A stretch of DNA of 64,000 bases from JBGSUZ01 sp963677505 (GCA_963677505.2 CAXXWB010000037.1:1-64000), one strand, 5' to 3'; shown: positions 49,248 to 58,985, counted from the stretch's first letter. Made by a program: numbers and translations. Notes: generated from the letters alone by a model not told the origin.

Positions 49248-50126
49248 ATGAATTTTAATTTTACAAACAGTATAGAATTATTGGAATTATGTCATGAGCA
49301 TCAACTACCTATCTGGAAAGTTATGCTTAAGCGAGAAGTACAACTGACTAAAAAGTCAGAAGAAGAAGTCAGAGGCAGAATGCAGGCGAGCTTAGAGGTT
49401 ATGAAAACGGCAATTGAATTAGGTTTACAACCGGGGGTAAAATCGGTCAGTGGTCTAATTGGCGGAGAAGCTTATAAATTGAAGCAATATGGCGAATCTT
49501 ATGAGCCTCTTTGTGGAAGAGAAACCTTTGAAGCTATTACAAATGCTATGTCGGTGATAGAAGTCAACGCTTCTATGGGAAGAATTGTAGCCTCGCCTAC
49601 AGCTGGTTCTTGCGGTATATTACCAGGTTCATTGGTAACGGTGGGTATTCAAAGAGGAAAAAATGATGAAGAATTAGTAGATGCCTTATTTACAGGGGCA
49701 GCGATTGGCTTCCTATTTTCGAGAAATGCTACAGTAGCAGGTGCTGAAGGCGGCTGCCAAGCGGAAACAGGTACAGCCTCTGCAATGGCAGCAGCAGGTA
49801 TTGTAGAAATGATGGGTGGAACTCCTGAACAAGCTATTAGCGCAGCGGCTTTTACCATTAAAAATATTTTGGGATTGGTTTGTGATCCTATTGCAGGTTT
49901 GGTAGAATGTCCTTGTGCCAAAAGAAATGCTCTGGGTTCAACCAATGCCATTATTTCTGCAGACATGGCACTTGCAGGGATTTATACCTTGATTCCGTTA
50001 GATGAAGTTATTGAAACCATGTACAAAGTTGGTAAAATACTTTCTCCAACCCTTAAAGAAACGGCTATGGGTGGTTTGGCGGTTACGCCGACGGGAATCC
50101 AAATTACCAAACGTATTTTTGGTTAG
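49248..50126 (+). CDS. sdaAA: L-serine ammonia-lyase, iron-sulfur-dependent, alpha subunit
   Basis: 292 residues with the cluster cysteines in SPTAGSCGILPG, GAEGGCQAE and CDPIAGLVECPCAKRN. Catalytic subunit of the two-part enzyme. AAAGGAG ribosome site. Divergent from serC-serA. Confidence 0.96.
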   Translation: MNFNFTNSIELLELCHEHQLPIWKVMLKREVQLTKKSEEEVRGRMQASLEVMKTAIELGLQPGVKSVSGLIGGEAYKLKQYGESYEPLCGRETFEAITNAMSVIEVNASMGRIVASPTAGSCGILPGSLVTVGIQRGKNDEELVDALFTGAAIGFLFSRNATVAGAEGGCQAETGTASAMAAAGIVEMMGGTPEQAISAAAFTIKNILGLVCDPIAGLVECPCAKRNALGSTNAIISADMALAGIYTLIPLDEVIETMYKVGKILSPTLKETAMGGLAVTPTGIQITKRIFG

Positions 50127-50186
50127 GATTTTATCATTTTCGTTTAAGTCTCTTTATTAATATAGTAGAAAGTGGTGTGAATCATC

Positions 50187-50681
50187 ATGAAAACACAACA
50201 TATGACCAGGTTGGCCATATATACAGCAATGGCTCTGGCACTTGGGTTGTTTGAGCGAATGATTCCAATCCCTATTCCTTTTCCAGGGGTAAAAATGGGA
50301 CTGGCAAATTTAATCATCGTCATTGTACTCTACAAACACAGTTTTAAGGATGCTTTTATTGTTAATGTAGCAAGGGTTCTGTTGGCAGCGATTTTTGGCG
50401 GTGGCTTATCAGCTCTTCTCTATAGTTTTTCAGGCGCCTTAATCAGTTTAGTTGCCATGTATGGGGTAATGAAGTGGATGAAAAATACGGTCAGTACCCT
50501 CGGTGTCAGTCTAACTGGGGCATATTTTCACAGCTTTGCTCAGATAGCCGTTGCAGGTATTGTCATTGAGAATGTGGGAATTATCACCTACTTGCCAATC
50601 ATTATGTGGGCGTCCTTAGGGACTGGGGCTATAATTGGAATGGTCAGTGGTGCATTTATAAAAAGAAATATAGCATTTTAA
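50187..50681 (+). CDS. Gx transporter family membrane protein
   Basis: 164 residues with about five membrane helices. LGLFERMIPIPIPFPGVKMG and the FGGGLSALLYSFSGALIS stretch are characteristic of the family formerly labelled heptaprenyl diphosphate synthase component I. It probably forms a small substrate-specific transporter subunit; ligand unknown. 60 bp after sdaAA; may be in the same transcript, before the terminator at 50683. Confidence 0.85.
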   Translation: MKTQHMTRLAIYTAMALALGLFERMIPIPIPFPGVKMGLANLIIVIVLYKHSFKDAFIVNVARVLLAAIFGGGLSALLYSFSGALISLVAMYGVMKWMKNTVSTLGVSLTGAYFHSFAQIAVAGIVIENVGIITYLPIIMWASLGTGAIIGMVSGAFIKRNIAF

Positions 50682-50682
50682 A

Positions 50683-50718
50683 AAAATGAGGTAGGCTATT
50701 GTAGCTTACCTCATTTTT
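50683..50718. terminator. Rho-independent terminator
   Basis: AAAATGAGGTA pairs with TACCTCATTTTT around a GCT/AGC inner stem. Confidence 0.88.
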
Positions 50719-50778
50719 AATTGGAAAATATACATAATAATTACACACCCTAAAAAGCGATCAAATCTTACTATTTGC

Positions 50779-50843
50779 TTAAGGCTCTTAAGGGTTCTTT
50801 AAGGGTCTTAAGGCTTTCTTAAAGGTTTTAAGAGTTTCTTAAG
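50779..50843 (+). promoter_or_regulatory. 20-bp-periodic TTAAG repeat array upstream of the PspC operon
   Basis: TTAAG (mostly TTAAGG) occurs at 50779, 50788, 50799, 50808, 50819, 50828 and 50839: spacings alternate 9 and 11 bp, i.e. a 20-bp unit repeated 3.5 times. Two sites per two helical turns fits cooperative binding of a regulator along one DNA face. A -35-like TTGACT follows at 50852. Confidence 0.65.
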
Positions 50844-50890
50844 GCTTGTCATTGACTTGTAATACAAAGTTTAATTAAGTACCTTGCTAA

Positions 50891-50914
50891 ACAAGATAGC
50901 GTGTGCTATCTTGT
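50891..50914 (+). promoter_or_regulatory. Perfect 10-bp hairpin in the PspC leader
   Basis: ACAAGATAGC-GTGT-GCTATCTTGT, 43 bp before the ATG. No T-run follows, so it is more likely an operator or an mRNA-stabilising hairpin than a terminator. Confidence 0.55.
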
Positions 50915-50956
50915 AATCAAGAAATGGCCACAAAGGTGGCAAGGGAGGGTAATTAA

Positions 50957-51151
50957 ATGGAAAAAAGATTATTAAGATCAAGACAAAATCGAGTGATTGC
51001 TGGTGTATGTGGTGGGGTTGGCGAGTATTTCAATATTGACCCAACGGTAGTAAGACTTATATTCTTGCTCATGGTTATATTTGGTGGTATTTCAGCTTGG
51101 ATTTATCTCTTGGCGTTGATTATTATGCCAAATGAGCCTAATATGTATTAA
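50957..51151 (+). CDS. PspC domain protein, short
   Basis: 64 residues. LLRSRQNRVIAGVCGGVGEYFNIDPTVVRL is the PspC signature, followed by one membrane helix (~35-58) and a short tail. The family senses or protects the cell envelope. First gene of a three-gene operon behind a repeat array. GGGAGGG ribosome site. Confidence 0.93.
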   Translation: MEKRLLRSRQNRVIAGVCGGVGEYFNIDPTVVRLIFLLMVIFGGISAWIYLLALIIMPNEPNMY

Positions 51152-51167
51152 GAAGGAGGTGTGACAA

Positions 51168-51563
51168 TTGAAAAAATTATATCGTTCTAGAAAGGATGCT
51201 ATGGTTGCTGGGGTATGCGGCGGCTTGGCAGAATACATCGGTGTAGATTCAGCTATCGTCAGATTGGTTTTTGCAGTGACGGTGGTTATGGGGGGCATTG
51301 GTGTCTTAGCCTACTTCCTTGCATGGATTATTATTCCAGAAGGTAGCAACAGCGGTGAATTTGAATATGACAATGCTGAAACGAAACACCATATGGAACT
51401 TTCAGGAGACCGTCTTAGAATGGTCATTGGACTGGGTTTTGTTGGTTTAGGCGTTCTCGTACTAATCAATAGATTTGTACCAGGGTTTACCATTGAGATT
51501 TTCTTCCCTGCAGTACTCATTATGGTAGGTGCCTTAATTTTGATGAAAGGTAAAGGTGAATAG
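51168..51563 (+). CDS. PspC domain protein with extra membrane helices
   Basis: 131 residues, TTG start with AGAAGGAGGTG. N-terminal PspC block (YRSRKDAMVAGVCGGLAEYIG), then a membrane helix, an acidic linker and two more hydrophobic segments of the LiaI/LiaF_TM type. Paralogue of the preceding gene. Confidence 0.92.
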   Translation: MKKLYRSRKDAMVAGVCGGLAEYIGVDSAIVRLVFAVTVVMGGIGVLAYFLAWIIIPEGSNSGEFEYDNAETKHHMELSGDRLRMVIGLGFVGLGVLVLINRFVPGFTIEIFFPAVLIMVGALILMKGKGE

Positions 51564-51564
51564 A

Positions 51565-52650
51565 ATGTCGGATCAAACACCTCAAAACGAAAATAAGGAA
51601 GCAGGATCAAAAGATACCAGCCAAGAAAACGGTCAAAACACAAAGCAAAAAGAACAAAAATATTACGACAGACGACTGGACGAGAGAGAATATAGAAGAG
51701 AACACCGAGGTTCTGAGGGCATTGGTGTTGGTGTAACCTTTATCTTTATTGGCGTTGTTTGGATGATGTCAAAGCTAGGCTATTTGAACTTCTCCATTAT
51801 AGGTGCTGTGGTTGACTTGTGGCCTTTAATCTTCATTGTCATTGGGGTCAATATGATTTTTAGAAGAGTTCCTTATATTGGTCTCATTACGTGGGTTGGA
51901 TTCTTATCGGCCATTGTGGGATATGGGATTTACTTTGCCCCACAAGAAAATTGGATAGACTTTGGAAGCCATAATATCATTACCAACACAGCAGAAGAAT
52001 CAAGAAATAAGGCAACTGATAGTAACGTTGTTCCGACTTCTGGGTTTATTCCATTAGAGGGGAATGAAACTATGAAAGAAGGAAAATTGACCTTAGATTT
52101 GTCGGCGGGCAATTTGATTATGGGTTCAACGGAATCTAATTTGTTAGATTATGTCATTCCTTTTAAACTGGTCACTGTACAATCAAACATTAACGGCAAT
52201 CAAGGTCAGTTTGAGTTTCAAGAAAAAAGTGGTATCAAGGGTCTTAAAAATCAAGATAGAAACTACGACTTCTATCTGAATCCAAAGGTTCTTTGGGATT
52301 TAGAAGTGAATGCAGGTGCTCTTGATAGTAATATGAATTTTTCAAAGGTACCTGTAAGAAAATTATCAATCAATGGTGGTGCAGGGGAGTTTCAACTTGA
52401 ACTTGGGGACTTACAAGAAAAGTCAGAACTCAGCATTAATATGGCTGCTGGTGAGGTGAACTTGACTGTTCCTAAAAATGTTGGTGTTAGAATTAAATCT
52501 AACGGTTTGATTGGTGACCATAATTTTAGCGAAGAAGGTCTATCAAAAATAAACGATTATTACCAAACCTCAGATTATGATACCAATAGCAAAGTGATTA
52601 ACGTTGAGCTTAATTCTGCAGTCACTGATGTAACACTTACAAGAAAATAA
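51565..52650 (+). CDS. LiaF-like envelope-stress protein
   Basis: 361 residues from ATG 51565 with AAAGGTGA. Disordered, charged N-terminus (~55 residues), about four membrane helices (~60-150), then a beta-rich extracellular domain with repeated Gly/Asn motifs (LDLSAGNLIMGS, INGGAGEFQLELG, INMAAGEVNLTVP), the toastrack-like fold of LiaF C-terminal domains. Likely binds or modulates PspC partners in response to envelope stress. Shares an operon with the two PspC genes. Confidence 0.87.
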   Translation: MSDQTPQNENKEAGSKDTSQENGQNTKQKEQKYYDRRLDEREYRREHRGSEGIGVGVTFIFIGVVWMMSKLGYLNFSIIGAVVDLWPLIFIVIGVNMIFRRVPYIGLITWVGFLSAIVGYGIYFAPQENWIDFGSHNIITNTAEESRNKATDSNVVPTSGFIPLEGNETMKEGKLTLDLSAGNLIMGSTESNLLDYVIPFKLVTVQSNINGNQGQFEFQEKSGIKGLKNQDRNYDFYLNPKVLWDLEVNAGALDSNMNFSKVPVRKLSINGGAGEFQLELGDLQEKSELSINMAAGEVNLTVPKNVGVRIKSNGLIGDHNFSEEGLSKINDYYQTSDYDTNSKVINVELNSAVTDVTLTRK

Positions 52651-52775
52651 CCTTTAAAAGCAGTATTTCCTTAGAAGTACTGCTTTTTTGTCGTGATTAA
52701 CCGTTTAGACTGATTCTTACTGGGAATACATAAAACAATAGCTTTAGCATCAGCTTCAGACGAGAGGTGAGAATC

Positions 52776-53129
52776 ATGAACGAATATCATTACAACATCA
52801 AAATTACATCGAGTCAGAAAAATCAGGGCTATGTAGAAGGGACTATCGATGACTATGCATGGTTTGCCATCGTTCACGAAGAGCCCATGGAATTGGGAAT
52901 TGACCTTTCAACACTGGACAGAGGTACGGGACGAGTCACAAGACTTTGTATTTTTAAAGACAGTTCTGCTGTGGAAGGGAACCCCTATTTGCCATCTCTT
53001 AGCATTAAACGGTTGATATTTGCCAATTACCAGAGAGAATGGAGTATTCTCAACAGCAGTTATAAAGAAATGGTGAAAGAGTTGATAGCTTATTTAGAAA
53101 GAAGAGGCACTATGAAGGTGGTCAAATAA
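52776..53129 (+). CDS. Hypothetical protein
   Basis: 117 residues from ATG 52776 with GAGAGGTGAG. Starts NEYHYNIKITSSQKNQGYVEGTIDDYAWFAIV and includes GIDLSTLDRGTGRVTRL: a small beta-rich domain. Probably one of the uncharacterised DUF families common in Clostridia. No operon partner is obvious; the T-box of valS follows. Confidence 0.75.
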   Translation: MNEYHYNIKITSSQKNQGYVEGTIDDYAWFAIVHEEPMELGIDLSTLDRGTGRVTRLCIFKDSSAVEGNPYLPSLSIKRLIFANYQREWSILNSSYKEMVKELIAYLERRGTMKVVK

Positions 53130-53184
53130 AACTTGATTTTTACGGACTGAGTCTATATAATTATGTCAATCCTATAAAAACTCT

Positions 53185-53430
53185 ATGAAAAAGAGGAGTA
53201 AACTTGAGCGTCACATAAGAGAGGAAGATCCGTCGGGTGAAAGGTCTTCTGGTGAAAGCAGGTTGAAGGTAGCTTTTGAGAGGTTCATGTGAACGTAAGC
53301 ATAATTTGTTTATTATTAGCTTGAAACGGGTCATTTCGTTAACAATGATTGAGTGTCGGCCTTGTGCCGAAATCAGGGTGGTACCGCGAGTTAAGTCTTC
53401 GTCCCTATTTGGGATAGAAGGCTTTTTTTA
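53185..53430 (+). promoter_or_regulatory. T-box leader of valS
   Basis: The T-box sequence AGGGTGGTACCGCG at 53375-53388 is canonical and is followed by a terminator (AAGTCTTCGTCCC with GGGATAGAAGGCTT, then T7; 53393-53430). Upstream Stem I elements (AGAGAGG..., GAAAGC) lie at 53190-53330. GTA in GAAGGTAGC (about 53266-53274) is a possible valine specifier. Uncharged tRNA-Val would stabilise the antiterminator and allow valS expression. Confidence 0.92.
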
Positions 53431-53532
53431 TTGTCCAAAACCAGCCAATAGCCGAAATGAAGCCTTAATACTGATGGTGTCGGTCAATGCCAAATTGTCG
53501 GTTAACATTATGAATAAGAAGGAGTGGTCATT

Positions 53533-56187
53533 ATGACAAAGCCAGAAATGGGTAAAACCTACGACCCAAAGTCGTTTGAAGATCGAATTTATGAAACTTG
53601 GATGCAGCGCAAGGAATTTGCAGCTAAGGTAGACCCTGCGTTAAAACCCTATACAATTGTATTGCCGCCACCAAATATTACAGGTCAACTCCACATGGGC
53701 CATGCCCTTGACCAAACCCTTCAAGATGTATTGATTCGTTGGAAACGTATGCAGGGTTATTCTGCATTATGGCTTCCTGGGACAGATCATGCCAGTATTG
53801 CTACTGAAGTGAAGGTGGTCGAGAAAATAAAAGAAGAAGAGGGCCTTAATAAAACAGACATCGGCAGAGATGCTTTCCTTGAAAGAGCTTGGGCTTGGCG
53901 TGACGAGTACGGCAGAAAAATCGTTAACCAAATGCAAAAGCTAGGCAGTTCATGTGACTGGGACAGAGAGCGTTTCACTATGGATGAGGGCTGTAATAAA
54001 GCGGTTACAGAGGTTTTTGTAAAGCTTTATGAAAAAGGACTTATTTATAAAGGCTACAGACTTATTAACTGGTGTCCTGATTGTAAAACAACGCTTTCAG
54101 ATGCAGAAGTTGAACATGAAGAAAAAGAGGGTAGTTTCTGGCATATTCTCTATGCTGTTAAAGGCACTGATGAAAAAATTGAAATTGCCACAACAAGACC
54201 AGAAACCATGCTTGGAGATACAGCCATTGCGGTTAATCCTGAAGATGACAGATACAAGCACCTCATTGGCAAGACGGCTATTTTGCCTCTTGTAGGAAGA
54301 GAAATCCCAATCGTTGGGGACAGTTATGTAGACATGGAACTTGGCACAGGTGCACTGAAAGTAACCCCAGCCCATGACCCTAACGACTTTGAAATTGGTC
54401 AAAGACATAACTTAGAGCAATTAAATGTTATGAACCTTGATGCGACCATGAACGAAAATGCGGGCATCTACGAAGGTATGGATCGTTTTGAATGTAGAAA
54501 AGCGGTTGTTAAGGCGCTTAAAGAAGGCGGCTACCTAGTTCAAATCAAAGAGCATAATCACAATGTAGGAACTTGTTACAGATGTTCAACTATAGTAGAA
54601 CCAATGCTTTCAGACCAATGGTTTGTTAAAATGGAAGAATTAGCAGCGCCTGCTATCAAAGCCCTTCACGATGAAGATGTTAACTTCGTTCCTGAGCGTT
54701 TCTCAAAAGTTTATTTAAACTGGCTTGAGAATATTCGCGACTGGTGTATTTCTAGACAACTCTGGTGGGGACACAGAATCCCAGCTTACTATTGTGAAGA
54801 TTGCGGCGAGGTAATGGTTGCAAGAACAGCGCCAGATAAATGTTCTAAATGTGGTTCAAGTAACCTTAAGCAAGATGAAGACGTTTTAGACACATGGTTC
54901 AGTTCAGCTCTTTGGCCGTTTTCAACCCTTGGCTGGCCTGAAAAAACAGAAGACCTTAGCTACTTCTACCCAACCGATGTTCTCGTAACGGGTTATGATA
55001 TTATTTTCTTCTGGGTAGTACGTATGGTGTTTTCAAGTATTGAACAAATGGACGTTTCACCGTTCAAACATGTGTTTATTCACGGTCTTGTAAGAGCGGC
55101 AGACGGTCGGAAAATGAGTAAATCTCTCAATAACGGAGTTGATCCCCTAGACGTCATCGATCAATATGGTGCCGATGCACTGAGATTCATGTTGGCAACG
55201 GGAAATAGCCCGGGCAATGATATGCGTTTCCAAGTAGAGAGAGTAGAAGCGGGTAGAAACTTTGCCAATAAGCTTTGGAATGCTTCAAGATTTGTACTTA
55301 TGGGCATTGAAAAAGACCCAGGACAGCTTGACAGCACAGACGAACTTAATTTAGCCGATCAATGGATTCTTTCAAGAAGCAACACTCTTATGTCAGAAGT
55401 GACCGCTAATATGGAGAAATTTGAAATTGGTATTGCTGCTACAAAAATATACGAATTTGTTTGGAATGAGTATTGTGACTGGTATATTGAATTAGCTAAA
55501 AAACGTCTTTATGGAACAGACGAAAAAGCAAAAGAAACGGTTCAACGTGTTCTTGTAACCGTTCTCAGAGATGCACTCAAAATGCTTCATCCATTTATTC
55601 CATACATCACAGAAGAAATCTGGCAGTACCTTCCAGAGACGGATACCATGCTGATTCGTGCAAGTTGGCCAGTATGCCAAGAAAGCCTAATCAATGAAAA
55701 AGCTGAACAGCAAATGGAATTGATTATGACAGCAATTAGAAATATCCGTAATGTAAGAGCGGAAATGGATGTTGTTCCTTCGAGAAAAGCGAGAATTTTA
55801 GTAAAAGCAGGTCCACAAACAGAGTCGATTCTTATGGCAAACGGAGAATACTTAGTAGCCCTTGCATCGGCTTCAGAAGTACTCGCTGTTAAGTCAGAGT
55901 CAGAAGTGCCTGAAGATGCGGTTGCCGTTGTGATTGAAGGTGGCGAACTCTTCTTGCCTCTTGACGACTTAATTGATTTTGGCAAAGAACTTGATCGACT
56001 TGAAAAGGAAAAGGCAAAACTAGAAGGGGAAGTAGACCGTGTATCTAAGAAACTCTCCAATCAAGGTTTTGTTGCAAAAGCCCCAGAAAAGTTGATTGAA
56101 GAAGAAAAAGCAAAACAGGCAAAATATGAAGAAATGCTGATTAGCATCAGTGACCGTATTCAAAAAATGAAAGCAAAATTACAATAA
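53533..56187 (+). CDS. valS: Valyl-tRNA synthetase
   Basis: 884 residues from ATG 53533 with AAGGAGTGG. Class I motifs: PPPNITGQLHMGHA (HIGH) and RKMSKSLNNG (KMSKS). Editing domain between (TTRPETMLGDTAI); zinc-like CEDCGEVM...CSKCGS insert; C-terminal coiled coil (ELDRLEKEKAKLEGEVDRV) that holds tRNA. Length is normal. Controlled by the T-box above, followed by folC. Confidence 0.98.
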   Translation: MTKPEMGKTYDPKSFEDRIYETWMQRKEFAAKVDPALKPYTIVLPPPNITGQLHMGHALDQTLQDVLIRWKRMQGYSALWLPGTDHASIATEVKVVEKIKEEEGLNKTDIGRDAFLERAWAWRDEYGRKIVNQMQKLGSSCDWDRERFTMDEGCNKAVTEVFVKLYEKGLIYKGYRLINWCPDCKTTLSDAEVEHEEKEGSFWHILYAVKGTDEKIEIATTRPETMLGDTAIAVNPEDDRYKHLIGKTAILPLVGREIPIVGDSYVDMELGTGALKVTPAHDPNDFEIGQRHNLEQLNVMNLDATMNENAGIYEGMDRFECRKAVVKALKEGGYLVQIKEHNHNVGTCYRCSTIVEPMLSDQWFVKMEELAAPAIKALHDEDVNFVPERFSKVYLNWLENIRDWCISRQLWWGHRIPAYYCEDCGEVMVARTAPDKCSKCGSSNLKQDEDVLDTWFSSALWPFSTLGWPEKTEDLSYFYPTDVLVTGYDIIFFWVVRMVFSSIEQMDVSPFKHVFIHGLVRAADGRKMSKSLNNGVDPLDVIDQYGADALRFMLATGNSPGNDMRFQVERVEAGRNFANKLWNASRFVLMGIEKDPGQLDSTDELNLADQWILSRSNTLMSEVTANMEKFEIGIAATKIYEFVWNEYCDWYIELAKKRLYGTDEKAKETVQRVLVTVLRDALKMLHPFIPYITEEIWQYLPETDTMLIRASWPVCQESLINEKAEQQMELIMTAIRNIRNVRAEMDVVPSRKARILVKAGPQTESILMANGEYLVALASASEVLAVKSESEVPEDAVAVVIEGGELFLPLDDLIDFGKELDRLEKEKAKLEGEVDRVSKKLSNQGFVAKAPEKLIEEEKAKQAKYEEMLISISDRIQKMKAKLQ

Positions 56188-56201
56188 GAAGGTATGAGCC
56201 T

Positions 56202-57509
56202 ATGAATGAAGGGAACACAAAAACCTACTTGTCTGGCGTGAACCATTACGAAATCAAGCTGGGACTAGAAACCATTCATAAGCTGCTAGAAATCCTTGAC
56301 TCACCACAGTTAGAGCTTAAATGCATTCATATCACTGGAACAAATGGCAAGGGGTCAACCCTTGCCTTTGTCAATCATATACTCATAGCGGCAGGGTATA
56401 AAGTGGGACTTTATACCTCGCCTGCCCTAGAGTATTTCAATGAGCGGCTTCAAATTAACGGTTGCCCTATTGATGACGGTGAGTTAAGTGAAGTGACTGA
56501 GGTCGTCAAAAGAGCAGCTAAAGAAATGGTTGCATCAGGATTTAAGGAACCTACGGAATTTGAACTGGTAACAGCCATGGCTTTTGTCTATTTTAAACGT
56601 CAAAAGGTGGATGTTGTTTTACTTGAAGTAGGCATGGGAGGCAGACAAGACGCAACAAATGTTTTAGATCACGCCCTTGTCAGTGTCATTACGCCCATTG
56701 CTCTTGACCATACAGATTTTTTAGGTGATACTATCGGCAAAATTGCCTATGAAAAAGCGGGAATTATCAAACCAAAGACGAGAGTGGTCATTCACCCTCA
56801 GGAAAAAGAAGCCATGACGGCTATTGAAAGGGTTTGCGAAGCGGTGGAAGTACCTCTTATAGTTGCACCTGTTAATGAAATTGAAATTTACTCAGAAACC
56901 GCTGAGGGAACTTTCTTTAAGCTAAGGGGAGAGTCTTATGAGATTGCAATGCTAGGGGCACACCAAACTCGAAATGCCACAGTAGCACTGAGTGTCGTAG
57001 AGGCTATTAACGTCAGCGGCGGGCTCTGTATAGGGGCTGAAGCTGTGAAAGCAGGTCTAAAAGCCGCAAGGTGGCATGGCAGGCTTGAAATCTTAAATCG
57101 AGAGCCCTTAGTGCTGATTGATGGGGCTCACAACCTGCACGGAGCAGAAGGCCTTGCGGAGACCATTAAAACTTTGTTTAACACAAAAAAAATAATTGCA
57201 GTCTTTGGGATTCTTGGAGATAAAGATGTCTCTGGCGTCTTAGACGTATTGATGCCTCTTGTTGATCGGGTTATTTGTACAGAACCTGCAAATCCAAGAA
57301 AAATGGATGCCGAAAAATTGGCAAAAATGGTATCGGATTATGGTCTTCATGCAGATATAGAAAAAAACTTAAAGGCAGCTTTTGATTTAGCCCTTTCATT
57401 GGAGAAGGATGACCCAAACCGTATGATTTTATGTTTTGGCTCCCTTTACCTGATTGGTCAGCTCAGGGGAATCATTTTAAAGGCTTTAGAAAAAGGAAAT
57501 GAGCAGTAA
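56202..57509 (+). CDS. folC: Folylpolyglutamate synthase/dihydrofolate synthase
   Basis: 435 residues. P-loop HITGTNGKGSTLAF, then FTSPAL-type loop, the Mur-ligase family VLLEVGMGGRQDATN and LIDGAHNLHG in the C-terminal domain. It adds glutamates to folates. 14 bp after valS, a common clostridial arrangement. Confidence 0.95.
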   Translation: MNEGNTKTYLSGVNHYEIKLGLETIHKLLEILDSPQLELKCIHITGTNGKGSTLAFVNHILIAAGYKVGLYTSPALEYFNERLQINGCPIDDGELSEVTEVVKRAAKEMVASGFKEPTEFELVTAMAFVYFKRQKVDVVLLEVGMGGRQDATNVLDHALVSVITPIALDHTDFLGDTIGKIAYEKAGIIKPKTRVVIHPQEKEAMTAIERVCEAVEVPLIVAPVNEIEIYSETAEGTFFKLRGESYEIAMLGAHQTRNATVALSVVEAINVSGGLCIGAEAVKAGLKAARWHGRLEILNREPLVLIDGAHNLHGAEGLAETIKTLFNTKKIIAVFGILGDKDVSGVLDVLMPLVDRVICTEPANPRKMDAEKLAKMVSDYGLHADIEKNLKAAFDLALSLEKDDPNRMILCFGSLYLIGQLRGIILKALEKGNEQ

Positions 57510-57540
57510 AAAGGTTGTTGAAGCAATAAAAAAGCACTAT

Positions 57541-58074
57541 TTAGTCAAAAATAGTGCGCCATGCATTGATTTCGTTAGACATGGTTTCAAATCGGTCATA
57601 CCATCTGCTGATTAAGGCTTCAGCGGTTTCTTGATTGGGCACCATGAGTTTCATATAAAATTCGAGCGTATTGCCTGATAAGATTTTAAGTTCTGCAAAG
57701 TGACGCTGTTCATTTTCACGAATGTATTTTCCTTCAGGCTTGCGCTCAGTTTGTTTTTTGCTTCTTTCGATTTCAATACGCCAGTCCAGTTCTACGCGAA
57801 CAGATTTTTCTAATCGATCCATGAAGAAAGAAAGAGAATTGATACCTGCATCGGTTAGGACACAAAAGTTTCCATCGGGGCTGGCGACTTCAACAATTAA
57901 ACCTGTATCAACGAGTTCAGTCAAATATTGCTGAAACTCAAAATAATTCATATAATCATATTGTAAAAAGAAATCGGTTAAAGTGGATTTGTGAACATTT
58001 TGTTCAAGGGACTTTATTAAATAAAGAATCATGATCTTGTATGAGACCATTTGCTTTGCATCATTTTGAAACAC
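57541..58074 (-). CDS. DUF4364 family protein
   Basis: 177 residues. N-terminal winged-HTH-like region (YKIMILYLIKSLEQNVHKSTLTDF...YMNYFEFQQYLTELVDTGLI) and a C-terminal alpha/beta part, typical of DUF4364 found across Clostridia. Probably a DNA-binding protein. GTG start. Convergent with folC. Confidence 0.85.
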   Translation of the reverse strand: MFQNDAKQMVSYKIMILYLIKSLEQNVHKSTLTDFFLQYDYMNYFEFQQYLTELVDTGLIVEVASPDGNFCVLTDAGINSLSFFMDRLEKSVRVELDWRIEIERSKKQTERKPEGKYIRENEQRHFAELKILSGNTLEFYMKLMVPNQETAEALISRWYDRFETMSNEINAWRTIFD

Positions 58075-58204
58075 TTAAACACCGCCTATCTATGTGGTCA
58101 ATCAATTATTCGTCGGTTATGAATTTAAACACTACCACTTAGTATATCATAAGTTGAGAAGCATAAGACAGAAAAGGATATATTTTTATAAGGAGGAAAC
58201 ATAT

Positions 58205-58918
58205 ATGGATGCTATGGCATTAAAAGCATTGGCACTATCTGAAGGCGCTTCTTTATCGGGAATAGCAGACATTAGCGACATAGCAGACAGACCCATTAAG
58301 GAAATGACCTACGCTCTTAGCATTGGGGTACGTCTGTCAGATGCAGTTTTCGACGACGTAAGTGAGGGTATGATTCCGACCCACAGCTATTTTCATCAAT
58401 ACAGAACGACCAATGCTTACATTGATCAATTGCTGTACCGAATTGGGTTAAAGATGCAAGCCGAAGGCTATCGGGTGATGCAAGTTGCAGCATCTCAATC
58501 CATTTCAAAAGATGGAAACGGTTTTCAAGCTCTGCTTTCCCATCGGGCGGCGGCCATTCGGGCAGGACTGGGTTGGATTGGGAAGAGTAACGCCCTTGTC
58601 ACACCGGAATATGGACCTCGTGTAAGACTTGGAACCCTAATGTTTCAAAAGCTAGAAGGCCAGAACATTGAGACCGATAAACCATGCTATGAGTCTTCTT
58701 GTGGCAACTGTAAGAACTGTGTGGTCAGTTGTCCTGCTTATGCCCTTACTGGAGAAACTTGGATGAGAGGCATTGAACGAGAGGCAATTGTAGATGTGAG
58801 AGCCTGTAGCGACCATATGCACGAAGCTTATCAGCATATTGGAAGAGGAGTTGTCTGTGGAATTTGTATTGCCAAATGCCCAGTAGGGACCAAGCGCAAT
58901 CGAAAGGAACAAAAGTAG
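58205..58918 (+). CDS. Epoxyqueuosine-reductase-like 4Fe-4S protein
   Basis: 237 residues from ATG 58205 with AAGGAGG; an in-frame extension upstream lacks a ribosome site. Two ferredoxin-type clusters: CGNCKNCVVSCP and CGICIAKCP. The core GLGWIGKSNALVTPEYGPRVRLGTL resembles QueG, but it is shorter than QueG and lacks the HEAT-like tail, so it may be a QueG-related reductase rather than QueG itself. Confidence 0.82.
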   Translation: MDAMALKALALSEGASLSGIADISDIADRPIKEMTYALSIGVRLSDAVFDDVSEGMIPTHSYFHQYRTTNAYIDQLLYRIGLKMQAEGYRVMQVAASQSISKDGNGFQALLSHRAAAIRAGLGWIGKSNALVTPEYGPRVRLGTLMFQKLEGQNIETDKPCYESSCGNCKNCVVSCPAYALTGETWMRGIEREAIVDVRACSDHMHEAYQHIGRGVVCGICIAKCPVGTKRNRKEQK

Positions 58919-58948
58919 AAATGATTTTGGAAACTGAATAACAAAAAA

Positions 58949-58985
58949 AAGAAGCCTGACAATGGGGTGTAGGCTTCTTCTCTTT
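58949..58985. terminator. Rho-independent terminator
   Basis: AAGAAGCCT (58949-58957) pairs with AGGCTTCTT (58971-58979), flanked by A8 and TCTCTTTT; serves the convergent genes. Confidence 0.8.
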
